Shown in pieces: positions 54,740 through 63,330 of a stretch of DNA of 64,000 bases. The notes beneath the pieces were generated by a model, which saw only the letters and a program-made list of their open reading frames with translations, was not told the DNA's origin and did not search any database. Numbering within the stretch: position 1 is the first letter of the stretch; every line of letters begins with the position of its first letter. This DNA comes from Paenibacillus marchantiophytorum (GTDB taxonomy: Bacteria > Bacillota > Bacilli > Paenibacillales > NBRC-103111), in assembly GCF_014640555.1 (NCBI RefSeq), contig NZ_BMHE01000031.1:26811-90810 (forward strand), given 5' to 3'. Position numbers and translations under genes: made by a program.

Positions 54740-55663
54740 TTAGATGATGTACGACTTCGCTACGGTTTGGGATAAGCGATGAAGCTGCTCGACTTCAAGT
54801 CGATTGGTCGCTGTGAATGCCTCATGGTTTTTGGAGCGGCAATGATAATTGGTTAATACTCCTTCGAGCATCAGATAATATTTGGCGTTGACCGGGTATA
54901 GCTGCTTTTCAATCAAAGACGCCATACTGAGGAAGCTGATTAAATTTTCTGCCTCCTCCGGCTTCTCTTCCCCGTATTTCATTAACCATACATACAATTC
55001 CGGATGGAAGTTAGCCATAACACCGCTGTAGCCCGTTACGCCAAGCTTTAGTGTTTCCAGCAATGTGGCTGTATTAGCGTTATATATATGCAAGCCGGTA
55101 CCTTGAACCGCTTCTAATTTCATTTTCATATTGTGCGTATCACAGCTGGTGTCCTTCAGAAACAAGAATCGGCCTGTCTCCGCACACCACTTCAACGCTT
55201 CAGGTGAAATGATTCTTTTATAAGGAGATGGACATTCATAAAAACCAAGAGGAAGCTCTTGAGGAATTTCTTTCAATAGATTGTCCAGATTCAACTTCCA
55301 GGTATCATCCATTTCACCCTCAAGTGCAAGACGGTTCGTAATCAATACAAGCGCATCGATTCCCGTATCAGCCATTGCCTTTAATTCTTGGGCCTGATCT
55401 TCATAAGAGTCTGCAATATGGCCCGATGCAATGACCGGTACCCGTCCTGCAGCCTTTTCTTTCACAAACCTAGCTAGCTGGACCCGTTCTTCCAAGCTGA
55501 GAAAGAACATTTCGCTGGACTGGCAGACTGCAAACAAGCCGTCCACTCCGTGACCGATATACCAGTTGATCAAACGCTCAAGTGCAGCGTAATCGATCTC
55601 GTTTGATTCTGTGAAAGGGGTAATCATCGTTGGCCATACACCCGTTGGAATTTGTTTCTTCAT
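54740..55663 (-). CDS. DapA/NanA-family aldolase (probable N-acetylneuraminate-lyase-like)
   Basis: A 307-residue class I aldolase. The Schiff-base Lys is in RFLFLKDTSCDTHNMKM, the catalytic Tyr region is GFYECPSPYKRIIS, the GxxGE/E-type entry is FAVCQSSEMFFLSLEERVQL, and the start is GVWPTMITPFTESNEIDYAAL. The family includes dihydrodipicolinate synthase and N-acetylneuraminate lyase; neighbouring sialidases, YhcH and importer genes favour sialic-acid or a related 2-keto-acid sugar as the substrate. It lies 23 bases before fucI and about 60 bases after the intracellular BNR protein gene. Confidence 0.87.
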   Translation of the reverse strand: MKKQIPTGVWPTMITPFTESNEIDYAALERLINWYIGHGVDGLFAVCQSSEMFFLSLEERVQLARFVKEKAAGRVPVIASGHIADSYEDQAQELKAMADTGIDALVLITNRLALEGEMDDTWKLNLDNLLKEIPQELPLGFYECPSPYKRIISPEALKWCAETGRFLFLKDTSCDTHNMKMKLEAVQGTGLHIYNANTATLLETLKLGVTGYSGVMANFHPELYVWLMKYGEEKPEEAENLISFLSMASLIEKQLYPVNAKYYLMLEGVLTNYHCRSKNHEAFTATNRLEVEQLHRLSQTVAKSYII

Positions 55664-55723
55664 TTTGTTTCTCCCTCATGTTCCCATAGTCTGTTATTCC
55701 GATCTGGCTCATCTCTTCGTTCT

Positions 55724-56743
55724 CTAGGAGACGGAGATTTGTCTGTAAGCGATGCGTTCTCTTCGCCACGTATAAGTAAGGAATAAATCGTTGCCTTGCG
55801 CGATAATAGCAGGGTATGAATACTCTCCCTCTTCGTCCTCCAAAATCATCTTAGTCTCCCAAGTGAGACCATTATCCAAAGAAGCCCGCAAGAGAAGAGG
55901 TGATCTTGGGCCCCAATTCAATCCAATTGGATTACAGGCCAGCACCAGCATGCCGTTGTCCATCTTCACCAAATCGATTCCGCTGTTATTATTAGGAAGC
56001 GAAGTTGCGTAGGCATCGCACCAAGTCAGACCGCCATCTTCCGAATCACTGCGGTAAATCCAGCCTTCCGTACTGCGCAGCAGCATATGAACCTTGCCGG
56101 GTTCTGACTCCCAAAGGGTAGGCTGAATCACGCCTCTTCCCACAAAGGATTGATCGGATACTGGGATATGACTGTCTGCGACTCTCTCGATCTGTTCATA
56201 GTCCAGACCTTGGATGCGAATGTCCCCGCTTCTCTCCCAGCTCTGCCCCTCATCAGCAGAACGATCGACGAACGCTTGCCAGATCAGGTCCTCGGAAGAA
56301 GCAGGCGCAAGCCATGTACCGTCAGCAAGGACAATCACCTTATTGCGAACTGGCCCTCGCCCGCCACGATCGCCCTTAATCAGTTCCTGCGGCTCCGACC
56401 AAGTACGTCCATGATCCTGAGAAACCCTGGTCATCGTAACCCATTCTTTGAGCAAACGACCCACTTTATAGAACAGGATCAGATCCCCATCAGCTTTCTT
56501 ATGAAGCACGGGATTCCAGTGAGGCAGCCCTTCTTGATCGGCCAGTTGCGAAGGTTCCGACCAAGCTCCGTCCAGACGCCTTGAGCACCAGATGGCAATA
56601 TCATCCGCACCTTCCGCGCTTCCGCCAAACCAAACGGCTAATAAAGCTCCATGGGGCAAGGTAATCAAATGAGAAGCATGGCAGCTCGCAAAGGGCTGAT
56701 TGCCATCAAAAATATGTTCTTCACATACCGTTGTAAATATCAT
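55724..56743 (-). CDS. intracellular sialidase-family (BNR) protein
   Basis: A 339-residue BNR-repeat protein without a signal peptide, similar to the exo-alpha-sialidase superfamily. Asp boxes SQDHGRTWSEP, SADEGQSWERSG, SEDGGLTWCDA and SLDNGLTWET define the beta-propeller, and there is the start ASHLITLPHGALLAVWFGGSAEGADDIAIW. It could release a sugar from an imported oligosaccharide. It is placed between the permease genes and the NanA-like gene, consistent with action after uptake. GH family membership beyond the BNR fold is not decidable from the sequence. Confidence 0.85.
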   Translation of the reverse strand: MIFTTVCEEHIFDGNQPFASCHASHLITLPHGALLAVWFGGSAEGADDIAIWCSRRLDGAWSEPSQLADQEGLPHWNPVLHKKADGDLILFYKVGRLLKEWVTMTRVSQDHGRTWSEPQELIKGDRGGRGPVRNKVIVLADGTWLAPASSEDLIWQAFVDRSADEGQSWERSGDIRIQGLDYEQIERVADSHIPVSDQSFVGRGVIQPTLWESEPGKVHMLLRSTEGWIYRSDSEDGGLTWCDAYATSLPNNNSGIDLVKMDNGMLVLACNPIGLNWGPRSPLLLRASLDNGLTWETKMILEDEEGEYSYPAIIAQGNDLFLTYTWRRERIAYRQISVS

Positions 56744-56763
56744 GCCTACCTCCTGTGTGAGTA

Positions 56764-57603
56764 TTACCCCTTAATCCCCGTATTGGCGATGCCTTCAACG
56801 AAATAACGCTGTAAAGAAAGGAAGACGATAATCGAGGGGATGATCGCCATACATGCCCCTGCCAATGAGGTTCCATACTGAAATTGCGCTGTTGAATTCG
56901 CCCCCCCCATGAATTGAGCGATACCTACAGCTAGAGGCTTCAAGGAATTTGCCCTGATGGCTATCAATGGCCAGAGGAAATTGTTCCAGTTCGTAATAAA
57001 CATCAGAATGGTCACCGTAGACAGCGCAGGCTTGGAAAGAGGAAGCATGATTCTGGCAAAAATGCCGAAGTCCTGACAACCATCAATCCGGGCGGCCTCT
57101 TCCAGTTCTCTGGGTATGCTTTTGAAGAAGCTGGTCAGAATAAATACACTGGTCACATTGGCACCGGCTACAAGGACAATAGCCGCATAAGTGTTCAATA
57201 AGCCTAGCTTGGATACGAGAAGAAAGAGCGGAATAATATAAGCTTGAATTGGAATAAGAAGCATCGAGACAACAAGGGTGAAAATCAGCTTCTTCCCTTT
57301 GAATTGCAGTCGGCCGAATGCATATGCGGCAAGTGTCGTCAAAAGCAGCACGAATACCGTCGAGAAAACGGTCATCATAACGCTGTTCATCATCCAACTC
57401 ATATACGGAAAATTGTTCAGTACTTGTGTATAGTTATTCAGCGTGAACGTTTCTGGTATCCATTTGGGCGGATAGCTTACGATTTGAGCTTCCGGCTTCA
57501 GTGAAGAAATCAACGACCAGAGTAAAGGAAACAGGAAGATAGCACTGACGAAAATCATGACAATGTAGACGGGTAATTTTTTTAGATGCATGCTTTCATT
57601 CAC
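56764..57603 (-). CDS. ABC sugar transporter permease (MalG type)
   Basis: A 279-residue inner-membrane permease with six hydrophobic segments and the cytoplasmic EAA loop PRELEEAARIDGCQDFGIFARIMLPLSKPA that docks the ATPase. It begins with LPVYIVMIFVSAIFLFPLLW. It forms a pair with the upstream permease (gap of two bases). The importer's ATP-binding subunit is not in the window, so a shared MsmK-type ATPase elsewhere is likely. The cargo, from context, is an oligosaccharide set free by the sialidase-family proteins. Confidence 0.93.
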   Translation of the reverse strand: MNESMHLKKLPVYIVMIFVSAIFLFPLLWSLISSLKPEAQIVSYPPKWIPETFTLNNYTQVLNNFPYMSWMMNSVMMTVFSTVFVLLLTTLAAYAFGRLQFKGKKLIFTLVVSMLLIPIQAYIIPLFLLVSKLGLLNTYAAIVLVAGANVTSVFILTSFFKSIPRELEEAARIDGCQDFGIFARIMLPLSKPALSTVTILMFITNWNNFLWPLIAIRANSLKPLAVGIAQFMGGANSTAQFQYGTSLAGACMAIIPSIIVFLSLQRYFVEGIANTGIKG

Positions 57604-57605
57604 TC

Positions 57606-58463
57606 CTAGTCCTCCAGCTTAAGCAATCTCGATTGTAGTTGTACCATTACGACCAGGATGACTAGGATTGCAATACCCAGTGCGGATCCATAACCCAGGT
57701 TATAATTCTGGAATGCGGTACCATATAAGTACTGAACTAACGTCAGTGTAGCCGTTCCGGGGCCCCCGTTCGTCATAACGAAGATTTGATCGAACACTTG
57801 GATCGTGTTAATCAGTGTCAGCGTAATAATCATCGAGGTGATCGGCTTCAATAACGGCAATGTAATTTGCACAAAGGTTTGGAATTTGCTTGCGCCATCA
57901 ATGGTTGAAGCTTCGTACAGATCTTTGGGAATATCCTGCAGTCCTGCTAAGTACAGAATCATGTTGTAGCCTAGGAACGACCATACCGTGACAATGGCCA
58001 CGGAAAAAAGCGCATACTTCTCATTCGTCAGCCACTCAACCGGGTTCAACCCGACCATTTTCAAATAATAGTTGAGAATACCGAAATTATTATCGTACAA
58101 CCAATTCCAGATAATCCCAACCACAGCGGGAATCAATACATAAGGAATAATCGAGATCGTTCTGACCGCATTGCGATAACGGATCTTTTGATTCAGCAGT
58201 GCCGCTAACAGCAAACTAAACACAACAAGCGGCGGCAAAGTCATCAATAAGAAAACCAGCGTATTTTTCAGTGAAATGTAAAAGTAGGGGTCGTGAAACA
58301 TCTTCTTAAAGTTGCTCAGGCCAGTGAAGGTTGCATGCCCAACGATGTTCCATTTCAAAAAGCTAACGAATAAGCCTGCCACACTTGGTCCCAAACGAAA
58401 AACGATAAAGACTAACAAGTAAGGCAATAGGAACAGCGCTGCAATCCTTCCTTGTTTTTTCAT
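57606..58463 (-). CDS. ABC sugar transporter permease (MalF type)
   Basis: A 285-residue permease with six membrane segments and the EAA loop PKDLYEASTIDGASKFQTFVQITLPLLKPI. It begins MKKQGRIAALFLLPYLLVFIVF at ATG 58463; the frame extends nine codons further upstream to 58490. It sits two bases before the MalG-type permease and 90 bases after the binding-protein gene, so all are one transcript. Confidence 0.92.
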   Translation of the reverse strand: MKKQGRIAALFLLPYLLVFIVFRLGPSVAGLFVSFLKWNIVGHATFTGLSNFKKMFHDPYFYISLKNTLVFLLMTLPPLVVFSLLLAALLNQKIRYRNAVRTISIIPYVLIPAVVGIIWNWLYDNNFGILNYYLKMVGLNPVEWLTNEKYALFSVAIVTVWSFLGYNMILYLAGLQDIPKDLYEASTIDGASKFQTFVQITLPLLKPITSMIITLTLINTIQVFDQIFVMTNGGPGTATLTLVQYLYGTAFQNYNLGYGSALGIAILVILVVMVQLQSRLLKLED

Positions 58464-58553
58464 AGAGTCTACAACCCTTTCTAGTAGCATGTGTAGGAAC
58501 AGGATACGCTCGATCGATTGGTTCGACCGTATCCTGAATGATTGAATTTGTCG

Positions 58554-59879
58554 CTATTCGGCTAAAATGGCATTGATGTCCTTCTTCAGCTGCTTAGCAA
58601 TTTCAAGCGGGTTTTTATTGTTCAAAACAGCATCTTGCGCAGCTGTAAGGATCGGACTTGGTGCCGTGCTGGAGAACAACTGGGCGGATTTCGGATGTGC
58701 CGGCAAAAGTACCGCATTGCCCAAGCTGCTTACAAACGCTTCTCTGCCAGGCAGCTTCTTCGCTACTTCCATCCCTGAATTGCTCGAAGGTAATTGTCCG
58801 GATTTGGCCCATTCGCCCGAGTTTTTATCCAACCATTTGACGAACTCGATAGCTGCCGCCTTTTCGCTGGCATTCGCTTTCTCATTAACCGGGAAAGTCA
58901 GGACCTCAGCCGCTCCCCACGCCACTTGTTTATCAAACACCTTAGGATAAGGTGCGCTGCCCCATTTCACACTGGAAGTTTCCAGCTTCGGCATTTGCCA
59001 TGGGCCATCAACAATCATCGCCACTTTACCAGAAATAAAATCATCCACAGGGGACTTTTCACCCTTCGGTACTACCTTGTACTTAAAGATCAAATCCTCT
59101 AGGAAGCCGAACGCTTTGGCTGCTTTTTGCTCGTCGAAATCCAACTTCTTCATATCTTCTTTAAATGGATTCTCTCCTTGTTGGCTGAGCAATGCATAAA
59201 ATTGATAGAAGGCGTGATGATTCATATTGAAGCCCAGGCCATATTGCGTAATATTATTATCATCGAAACCGCTTTCATTTGGGTGTTTACCATTTTTGTC
59301 TAGGGTCAGCTTCTGCGCAAACGCGATCAGCTCATCCCCAGTCTTCGGCGCTGCAGCAACTCCTGCCTTCTCCAGCATTTCTTTGTTGAAAAACAAACCA
59401 TGCATGTGGACGTCCAGCGGCACTGCGTACTGCTTCCCTTTGTACATCGTGCCCCCCCATGCAAAATCGGAGTAATCCGCTTTGGTCAACTTCGTAGACT
59501 CCAAGGCCTCTGCATCAAGAACTCCCATTTCTGCGAATTGCCCGATTTCAAATGGATGCATCGCTAACACATCCGGTGGTTGCCCGCCTTTCATTTCCGT
59601 CAGAAACTTGGTAAATAGCGGCGTCCACTGCATGGAAGTAAATTCGACATGAATCTTTTTTTGCTCAGCATTGAATTTGCCGACCAGCCCCTTCATCGTT
59701 TCCAGATCCGGCCCTGTCCAGCCTCCCCAGTAATCAATGTTGATGGGACCGCTTGGCTGCGCGGATCCGCTAGCTGCAGGCGTTGCCCCAACTTGTGTGC
59801 TTTCCTTAGTTTGACAAGCGACTACTAATGTGAGAAGTGCGGTTGAAGCAAGCAATGCAGACACCCTTTTGAGTTTCAT
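58554..59879 (-). CDS. ABC sugar transporter solute-binding lipoprotein
   Basis: A 441-residue extracellular binding protein (family 1). The lipobox LVVAC (Cys-22) follows a short signal sequence MKLKRVSALLASTALL. Features are INIDYWGGWTGPDLETMKGLVGKFN at the start, PPDVLAMHPFEIGQFAEMGVL, and DFISGKVAMIVDGPWQMPKLE, all typical of sugar-binding components. It captures the oligosaccharide outside the membrane and hands it to the two permeases. GGAGG precedes the start. A hairpin at 59915-59953 lies between it and the LacI gene. Confidence 0.93.
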   Translation of the reverse strand: MKLKRVSALLASTALLTLVVACQTKESTQVGATPAASGSAQPSGPINIDYWGGWTGPDLETMKGLVGKFNAEQKKIHVEFTSMQWTPLFTKFLTEMKGGQPPDVLAMHPFEIGQFAEMGVLDAEALESTKLTKADYSDFAWGGTMYKGKQYAVPLDVHMHGLFFNKEMLEKAGVAAAPKTGDELIAFAQKLTLDKNGKHPNESGFDDNNITQYGLGFNMNHHAFYQFYALLSQQGENPFKEDMKKLDFDEQKAAKAFGFLEDLIFKYKVVPKGEKSPVDDFISGKVAMIVDGPWQMPKLETSSVKWGSAPYPKVFDKQVAWGAAEVLTFPVNEKANASEKAAAIEFVKWLDKNSGEWAKSGQLPSSNSGMEVAKKLPGREAFVSSLGNAVLLPAHPKSAQLFSSTAPSPILTAAQDAVLNNKNPLEIAKQLKKDINAILAE

Positions 59880-59914
59880 ATGAATCCTCCCTATGCATTG
59901 TATATGTCTTAAAG

Positions 59915-59953
59915 GGCTTTGAATTCAGCGTTGGAACGTCACGATTCAAAGCC
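59915..59953 (-). terminator. hairpin between LacI gene and importer genes
   Basis: A 10-bp stem, GGCTTTGAAT/ATTCAAAGCC (59944-59953 with 59915-59924), with a partly paired loop. The 3' flank CTTTAAG is only weakly T-rich, so it may be a leaky terminator that lowers read-through from the regulator into the importer operon. Confidence 0.45.
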
Positions 59954-59972
59954 ACTAATAAGCAAATCCAGT

Positions 59973-60995
59973 TTAATCCTTATAGCCTCCGCAGGACTTG
60001 CGGAAGACCAAACTAGTTTCAAATCGTTGAATAACTGCTTCTTGATACTTGTGCTGCATCAGTTCCGTCAATAATCTGAAACATTCGCCCGCCATTTCCT
60101 CAACAGGTAGGTGAACGGTTGTTAATGTCGGAATGGTATAACGTGTAACTTCATCGTTGTCATGTCCGACAATTTCAATATCATCCGGCACTGACTTACC
60201 AGCTTCATTCAACCCCATCAAAGTGCCTACAGACATTTGATCACTAATGCAAAATATGGCGCTAGGCAGCCGACTTCCACTATTCAGTAATCGTTGTATA
60301 GCCTGATAGCCGCCTTTTTCAGAGAAATCCTCGAACACATGATGATCCGCAGAAATGTTCAAGCCTAACTCCTTGGCCTTAGCCATAAATCCTTCCATTC
60401 GAAGTCGGATCGCCTTGGAAGAAACACTAGGGACAATAAGTCCGACATCACGGTGCCCTCGGCTATCAAACAGATTTGCAACCTGTTCACCTGTCCTATA
60501 ACTATCGACATTCACCGAGGAATATCGGGTAGAGCTTCGTTGATACAACACGATGGGCACCATCGGGTTGGTGTTCTCCAAATATTCTTCATCTTTCTCG
60601 GTAGGGTTCGCAATAATTGCGCCATTATAACGAGTTCCTGTCAGCAGGCTGTCAATCTCATGCAATCTGGTGCCTACATAAGGCTGGATTAACAATTCGT
60701 ATTCTTGATCCAAAGAGGCAAACGAGCTTTGAAGCCCTTTCAAAAAACGGTTGATCAAGACGGTACGGGTATCAAGCGACCAGAATAAGGCTATGATCGG
60801 TAAAACCGTTTCGCCTCCGCTTCGCAAACGCCTAGCCGAGATATTCGGCTGATAATTAAGCTGTCTCGCAATCTCAAGAATTTTCTGTTGGGTCGTTTGT
60901 GATATCCGGTAATGATCGCCTTTACCATTGAGTACCATAGAAGCAGTTCCCTGTGAGACCTCTGCTAAGTGTGCAATTTCCTTGATGCTGGCCAT
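59973..60995 (-). CDS. LacI-family transcription regulator 1
   Basis: A 340-residue LacI regulator. The N-terminal helix-turn-helix is ASIKEIAHLAEVSQGTASMVLNG, with the hinge helix in NISARRLRSGG. The remaining 280 residues are a periplasmic-binding-protein fold with FCISDQMSVGTLMGLNEAG and EIVGHDNDEVTRYTIPTLTTVH. It has the start at ATG 60995 with GAGGTG upstream; the twenty codons further upstream are intergenic. It very likely binds the TAATACGT array at 61054-61157 in its own promoter. It probably represses the importer operon. It is a close paralogue of the next LacI gene. Confidence 0.92.
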   Translation of the reverse strand: MASIKEIAHLAEVSQGTASMVLNGKGDHYRISQTTQQKILEIARQLNYQPNISARRLRSGGETVLPIIALFWSLDTRTVLINRFLKGLQSSFASLDQEYELLIQPYVGTRLHEIDSLLTGTRYNGAIIANPTEKDEEYLENTNPMVPIVLYQRSSTRYSSVNVDSYRTGEQVANLFDSRGHRDVGLIVPSVSSKAIRLRMEGFMAKAKELGLNISADHHVFEDFSEKGGYQAIQRLLNSGSRLPSAIFCISDQMSVGTLMGLNEAGKSVPDDIEIVGHDNDEVTRYTIPTLTTVHLPVEEMAGECFRLLTELMQHKYQEAVIQRFETSLVFRKSCGGYKD

Positions 60996-61053
60996 ACGCC
61001 ACCTCACGCTTCCAAACATGCAACTGTTCGATAAATACGACTGCTGATAGGTC

Positions 61054-61157
61054 ATGCTAATACGTTATGCTAATACGTTTTGCTAATACGTATTTTCTAA
61101 TATGTCCCCATTATATTTTAGAAGCGCTTTCATGTCAATACGTTTGTTAATACGTTT
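61054..61157. promoter_or_regulatory. six-copy TAATACGT operator array
   Basis: Direct repeats with a 13-base period: ATGCTAATACGTT at 61054-61066 and 61067-61079, TTGCTAATACGTA at 61080-61092, and the weaker TTTTCTAATATGT at 61093-61105. Two more units follow at 61134-61157 (GTCAATACGTTT and GTTAATACGTTT). Unit three plus the next bases form the palindrome AATACGTATT (61085-61094). LacI proteins bind palindromes with a central CG, so this is probably their binding region. Confidence 0.7.
61119..61132. promoter_or_regulatory. CcpA cre site inside the operator array
   Basis: On the minus strand TGAAAGCGCTTCTA matches the cre core TGAAAGCGCTTTCA in 12 of 14 positions. It lies between operator units four and five, ahead of the LacI-1 gene. 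Confidence 0.7.
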
Positions 61158-61182
61158 TAGCAACCTATTCTCTTGAAGGCAG

Positions 61183-61224
61183 AAAAGGATCGTCGATGTG
61201 AACATTCACATCAACAATCCTTTT
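61183..61224 (-). terminator. intrinsic terminator after LacI-2 gene
   Basis: A long stem, AAAAGGATTGTTGATGTG/CACATCGACGATCCTTTT (61207-61224 with 61183-61200), with T residues at the 3' arm. It isolates the second LacI gene from the promoter of the first. Confidence 0.8.
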
Positions 61225-61232
61225 CTCCAGAC

Positions 61233-62258
61233 CTATTCAATTGGTTCTCCACCACAAGAATTACGAGCAACTATATGCGTTTCAAGCATTTTGGATACGG
61301 GGACCGTTGTTCTGTGATGCATTAGACCCGTTAGTAGATGTATGCATTCTTCAGCCATTTGCTCAACAGGAAGATGCACAGTAGACAACGTCGGGATCGT
61401 ATAGCTAGTGACCTCATCATCGTCGTGACCGATGATTTCGATTTCATTCGGCACCAGCTTGCCGAGTTCGTTCAGAGCCGCCAAAGCGCCCACCGCCATC
61501 TGATCGCTGATGATAAATAACGCGGTAGGCAGAGTTGCCTGATTCCTAAACAATTGCCGGATGGCTTCATCCCCGCCGCGCTCGGAAAAATCCGAGAAAA
61601 CAATATGCGCCGGATTCACCTCAACGCCTAGCTCAGTTGCCTTCGCTAAGAAACCTTCTTTGCGAAACCTCACCGCACTTGAGGACACATTGGGCACAAT
61701 AACGCCTATATGCTTATGACCCCGACTGGCAAATAAACCTGCGACCTCTTCTCCTGACTTGAAACTGTCGACATTCACCGAGGAATATTTGGCCGAGCTT
61801 CGCTGGTATAAGACGATCGGAACATTTAATAACGTATTCTCCAGGAACTCCTCGTCCTCTTCCGTCGGATTGGCAATGATGGCTCCATTATACCTGGTTC
61901 CGGTAATTAAGCTGCGCACCTCATGCAACTTCGTCCCCACATAGGGTTGAATCAATAGCTCATACTCTCCATCTATAGAGGATAAAGCGTGCTGCAGCCC
62001 CTTCAAAAATCGGCTTATTAACGCGGTGCGGGTGTCCAATGCCCAAAAAAGTGCGATGATCGGCAGCACCGTTTCCCCTCCGCTACGAAGACGCCTGGCA
62101 GATATATTCGGCTGATAATTTAATTGTCTTGCTGCTTCGATAATTCTTTGTTGCGTACTGGCCGAGATCCGATATTGGTCTCCTTTTCCATTAAGAACAA
62201 TTGAAGCTGTGCCCTGAGATACGCCCGCATGCTGGGCTATTTCCTTAATGCTTGCCAA
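61233..62258 (-). CDS. LacI-family transcription regulator 2
   Basis: A 341-residue LacI regulator closely similar to regulator 1 along its whole length. Helix-turn-helix ASIKEIAQHAGVSQGTASIVLNG, hinge region NISARRLRSGG, and ligand-domain blocks FIISDQMAVGALAALNELG and EIIGHDDDEVTSYTIPTLSTVH. The start is placed at TTG 62256-62258 with GGGGTG seven bases upstream. The longer frame upstream does not look like LacI sequence. A recent duplication is likely; the two could respond to different glycan sugars and share operator sites. Confidence 0.9.
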   Translation of the reverse strand: MASIKEIAQHAGVSQGTASIVLNGKGDQYRISASTQQRIIEAARQLNYQPNISARRLRSGGETVLPIIALFWALDTRTALISRFLKGLQHALSSIDGEYELLIQPYVGTKLHEVRSLITGTRYNGAIIANPTEEDEEFLENTLLNVPIVLYQRSSAKYSSVNVDSFKSGEEVAGLFASRGHKHIGVIVPNVSSSAVRFRKEGFLAKATELGVEVNPAHIVFSDFSERGGDEAIRQLFRNQATLPTALFIISDQMAVGALAALNELGKLVPNEIEIIGHDDDEVTSYTIPTLSTVHLPVEQMAEECIHLLTGLMHHRTTVPVSKMLETHIVARNSCGGEPIE

Positions 62259-62511
62259 ATGGATACACCCCGACCTATCAAAAATAATGATTCCTTGCGT
62301 AGTACCATAATACCATATACGGAATCGTTCATGTTCAATAAACATGAGGGCTGTCGAATGCTGAATTGGTGGATTTCACTTGGACAATCTACATTCTCCG
62401 AACTTAAACCGATGCTTGTCTCCCTTCGTTCTTGAGGATTGTTCTTTTTTCATATATATCGATTAATAACGGCGCATTCTGCTTATCTAGACGGATTCCA
62501 GAAGGTGCCTC

Positions 62512-63314
62512 CTATATCCAACAACAACCAGTCGCTATTGATGTGTCTTCGGATTCCCATGTTGTTTCAGAGGCACGATTGGTAACATCAACCCATGGGT
62601 TACTCCCATAGTCGGTATCGCCGTAATTTTTTGTTCTTACGTTTGCTCTAATCTGTACTGTCTGACTCACTCCTATGGTTGAGTCAGGGTTGACACCAAT
62701 TTCCTTTTCCTCATAGATGTCCCCGAACCAAGTAATATCTACAGGAGTATCGTATTCCACAACCGCCTTAGGACAGCCATTAGGACGATTCATAAAAACT
62801 CTGTACTGCGTATTATTGAAGCTTTGTCCCGTTGTTGTATTAATTAGTGCAGTTATAGAACTTGTAACCGTCGGCTTTGAGTCATTCGGACTGTAAGATA
62901 GGGCGCTAATATAATGTACAGAATTATCTGGATCAAGCCGAACATTTTGAACACTACTAGCAGGAACACGACTTCCTTTATCATCGGACCAACTTGATGC
63001 TGACCATTTTGACAAATCCACATCATCTGGAACAGGGGAATCAACTGGTCGTGGATTGTTGCAATCTCCATTCCAACCAACATTCATTTGTCCACCTGAA
63101 TAGTCTGCCCTAAAGCCTCCGGCATCCAATTGATACCAATACACGCCCGGAGTAGCAATAACAGGATCTGCTTTAATGGTTTTTGGTGCAGATTGTTGTG
63201 TTTTTGGTGGGTAACCCCCCCTGCTGCCTTTACATTTGAACTCCAGTCGATTGATATGTTCATAATCAATGAAGAAAGGACAAGAAGGGATGTAATTTTA
63301 GAAAATTTCATCAA
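62512..63314 (-). pseudogene. frameshifted, truncated secreted protein
   Basis: The frame begins MMKFSKITSLLVLSSLIMN, a good signal peptide, and reaches the Gly codons of VKAAGG. Here a run of seven G (63214-63220 region, minus strand) shifts the coding sense by one base: the continuing protein reads GYPPKTQQSAPKTIKADPV and on through VYWYQLDAGGFRADYSGGQM and IYEEKEIGVNPDSTIGVSQT to a Big2-like WESEDTSIA. It ends at 62512, in the middle of the Big2-like strand. So one shift in a homopolymer and a C-terminal truncation are seen. Slip-strand phase variation or an assembly error at the run of G are alternatives. Confidence 0.7.
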
Positions 63315-63330
63315 TTAATAATTTCTTCCT

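Noticed and set aside
46803..59879. Complete sialic-acid catabolic operon
   Set aside because: NanE, NanK, NagA and NagB are missing from the window, so only partial support exists.
61054..61157. CRISPR-like short repeats
   Set aside because: Units are 12-13 bases, contiguous without spacers, and sit in a promoter; an operator array explains them better.
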